Assembly: GCA_016745075.1 (NCBI GenBank)
Contig: JADGDD010000003.1
Coordinates: 124,001 to 188,000 of the forward strand
Source: Planctomycetota bacterium
Lineage (GTDB): Bacteria > Planctomycetota > UBA11346
Direction: 5' to 3'
DNA: 64,000 nucleotides
Shown: one piece after another, positions 62,945 to 64,000 of the stretch
How the letters are laid out: each line of letters starts with the position of its first letter
Numbering within the stretch: the stretch's first letter is position 1
Program-made: the position numbers and the translations under genes
The notes under the pieces: model-generated
What the model saw: only the letters and a program-made list of their open reading frames with translations
The model's database searches: none
What the model was told of the DNA's origin: nothing

Positions 62945-63397
62945 ATGAAAATAGCTGTGCCAGCCCCAGACGTCTTGATCATAGATGATAGTGCCGAAGT
63001 CCGCCAACTATTGGTGCAGGCACTGAATGATATTGGTGTTTTTGAAATAGAAGAAGCGTGTAATGGAGCCGACGGTTTATCTGCGGCAGCACTAGAACAG
63101 CCAGATTTAATTTTACTTGATCAGGTGATGTCTGCACAAACTGGAGAAGATATATTGCCCTCTTTGCGGGAGCTATTACCCAATGCACTTATTTTCATGG
63201 TGAGTAGTATAAAAGAGCGTAGTTTTATTTTAAAAATGAAAAACCTTGGGGCAAATAATTATATATTAAAAACAGATTCCGATTTCCCAATAATCGTCCA
63301 GAGAAAAATTATGAAGGCATGGGGCCAGAGTGATGTGCGGACTGATCGTTTTAGTAGTGGTGAAGGTCATGGAACAACCATTATTCCATTTGGATAA
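62945..63397 (+). CDS. Stand-alone response-regulator receiver domain
   Basis: 150 residues from ATG 62945, with AGAGGG 8 nt upstream. CheY-like fold: acidic pair VLIIDDSAE, phospho-acceptor Asp in DLILLDQVMSA, the Ser switch region IFMVSSIKE, and the Lys in NNYILKTDSD. A short C-terminal tail follows, with no DNA-binding or enzymatic output domain, so it should act by protein contact. Placed after the GspE/PilB ATPase, it may control pilus or secretion activity, as PilG/PilH-type receivers do. The cognate kinase is not nearby; the soluble kinase at 28511 is over 30 kb away. Confidence 0.9.
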   Translation: MKIAVPAPDVLIIDDSAEVRQLLVQALNDIGVFEIEEACNGADGLSAAALEQPDLILLDQVMSAQTGEDILPSLRELLPNALIFMVSSIKERSFILKMKNLGANNYILKTDSDFPIIVQRKIMKAWGQSDVRTDRFSSGEGHGTTIIPFG

Positions 63398-64000
63398 ATA
63401 TCGTATGAGGATACTACATTGGTTGGTGCTTCTGTGTTGGTGCCTACCGATGTCGGCAGAGCAAATTCATCTACAGGTGGAATCTGTGCAGATACAGGCA
63501 TCAACAGACAAGAGCATAAGTTGTTTAGTGACTGGCCGTTACGCATTGACTGCCGATGATACGGTTCGATTGACCAGCCGTTGGTTTTCTGGACCAATGA
63601 CACATATTCCTCTGGTATTTTACCGTTCAGAACAAAAAATTGTATCGGATACGGCATGGGAGGCGTATGTCACAAAATATATGTCGTATGTAGAGCGTTC
63701 GCAATATCCTTTTTTTATACAATGTCAGCAGAGTAGCACCAGATTTGATGCAAAGGGAATGTTGATCAACATTCAAACGGAAGAACTTTATTTTTTCCCA
63801 GCCACAGAATACAAAGAACAACAACGATTTGCTGATTCGTCCATTCCAAGTATTGAAGAGGCAGAAGCCATGATTCAAGCACTGCAAACAGATAGCATTG
63901 ATGATGAAATATTGCATCCCTATAAAGAAGAATGTGCTACTGAAGACCCCGTCGATGCAGCTTTGGCTTATGTCAGTAAAGAAATGAACGGTCTTGATCA
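63369..64000 (+). CDS. Exported protein of unknown function, cut by the window end
   Basis: An open frame from ATG 63369 to the window edge (210 codons seen, no stop). GAAGG lies just upstream and the first 29 bp overlap the receiver gene. ATG 63405 is an alternative, giving a cleaner signal peptide (MRILHWLVLLCWCLPMSA). The mature part begins EQIHLQVESVQIQAS and continues with mixed beta strands (YPFFIQCQQSSTRFD), then an acidic helical stretch (IPSIEEAEAMIQALQ). No family recognised. It probably belongs to the same cluster as the secretion ATPase. Confidence 0.75.
   Translation, partial: MEQPLFHLDKYRMRILHWLVLLCWCLPMSAEQIHLQVESVQIQASTDKSISCLVTGRYALTADDTVRLTSRWFSGPMTHIPLVFYRSEQKIVSDTAWEAYVTKYMSYVERSQYPFFIQCQQSSTRFDAKGMLINIQTEELYFFPATEYKEQQRFADSSIPSIEEAEAMIQALQTDSIDDEILHPYKEECATEDPVDAALAYVSKEMNGLD

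Overview
The window looks like a chromosome segment of a Gram-negative-type, probably anaerobic or fermentative bacterium. The best fit is the PVC superphylum (Lentisphaerota / Planctomycetota / Verrucomicrobiota-like). This is an inference from gene content: very large exported proteins with formylglycine-generating-enzyme-like (SUMF1) domains and PQQ-type propellers, a GntR-LacI hybrid regulator, MoxR/DUF58/Bat genes, and two IS200-like transposase relatives of a type I associate with planctomycete genomes. MreB, NusA, IF-2, RbfA, PurL, MetK and RNase HI are all chromosomal housekeeping genes. No rRNA, tRNA, CRISPR array, prophage or complete insertion sequence was seen.

Layout. (1) 0.07-1.5 kb: an ankyrin-repeat protein on the minus strand, with a good sigma70-type promoter and a structured leader that could hide its ribosome binding site. 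(2) 2.1-18.4 kb: a seven- to eight-gene plus-strand block with gaps under 50 bp. It encodes a giant exported SUMF1-SUMF1-PQQ protein, a GntR/LacI regulator, MoxR ATPase, DUF58 protein, DUF4381-like membrane protein, BatA-like VWA protein, a BatB-like VWA protein fused to a CBM9-like domain and TPRs, and a second giant SUMF1-SUMF1-PQQ paralogue. This is the most promising undescribed system. (3) 18.6-24.7 kb, minus strand: a sodium-pumping methylmalonyl-CoA decarboxylase operon with methylmalonyl-CoA epimerase and a CoA-transferase, i.e. the propionate-forming end of succinate fermentation, closed by a strong terminator. (4) 25-31 kb: accessory genes (exported double VOC protein, SIMPL protein, a queuosine-precursor transporter with a large insertion) and a compact three-gene operon for a stand-alone CarH-like B12-binding sensor, a soluble PAS histidine kinase and an orphan protein. 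(5) 31-35 kb: a GSCFA protein, an exported multi-domain surface protein and an ECF sigma factor 13 bp behind it.

(6) 35-45.4 kb, mostly minus strand: thioesterase, PurL, YdjM-like membrane protein, MetK, a degenerate transposase-family gene, a membrane protein, YceI and MreB. (7) 45.5-51.7 kb: a second transposase-family gene with an intact HuH motif, a metallophosphoesterase, RNase HI, and a secreted trio (two tandem paralogues and a transglutaminase-like protein). (8) 51.9-57.5 kb: thioredoxin, NusA, IF-2 and RbfA. (9) 57.6-64 kb: DeoC, a glycoside-hydrolase-like protein, an exported FKBP isomerase, and a zinc-ribbon / GspE-PilB ATPase / receiver-domain cluster with a cut-off exported protein at the window end.

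Starts were chosen by ribosome binding site (typically AAGGAG or AAAGGA, 5-9 nt upstream) and signal-peptide logic, so many differ from the longest open frame. All functional statements are family-level readings from sequence by eye. No search or structure prediction was run.
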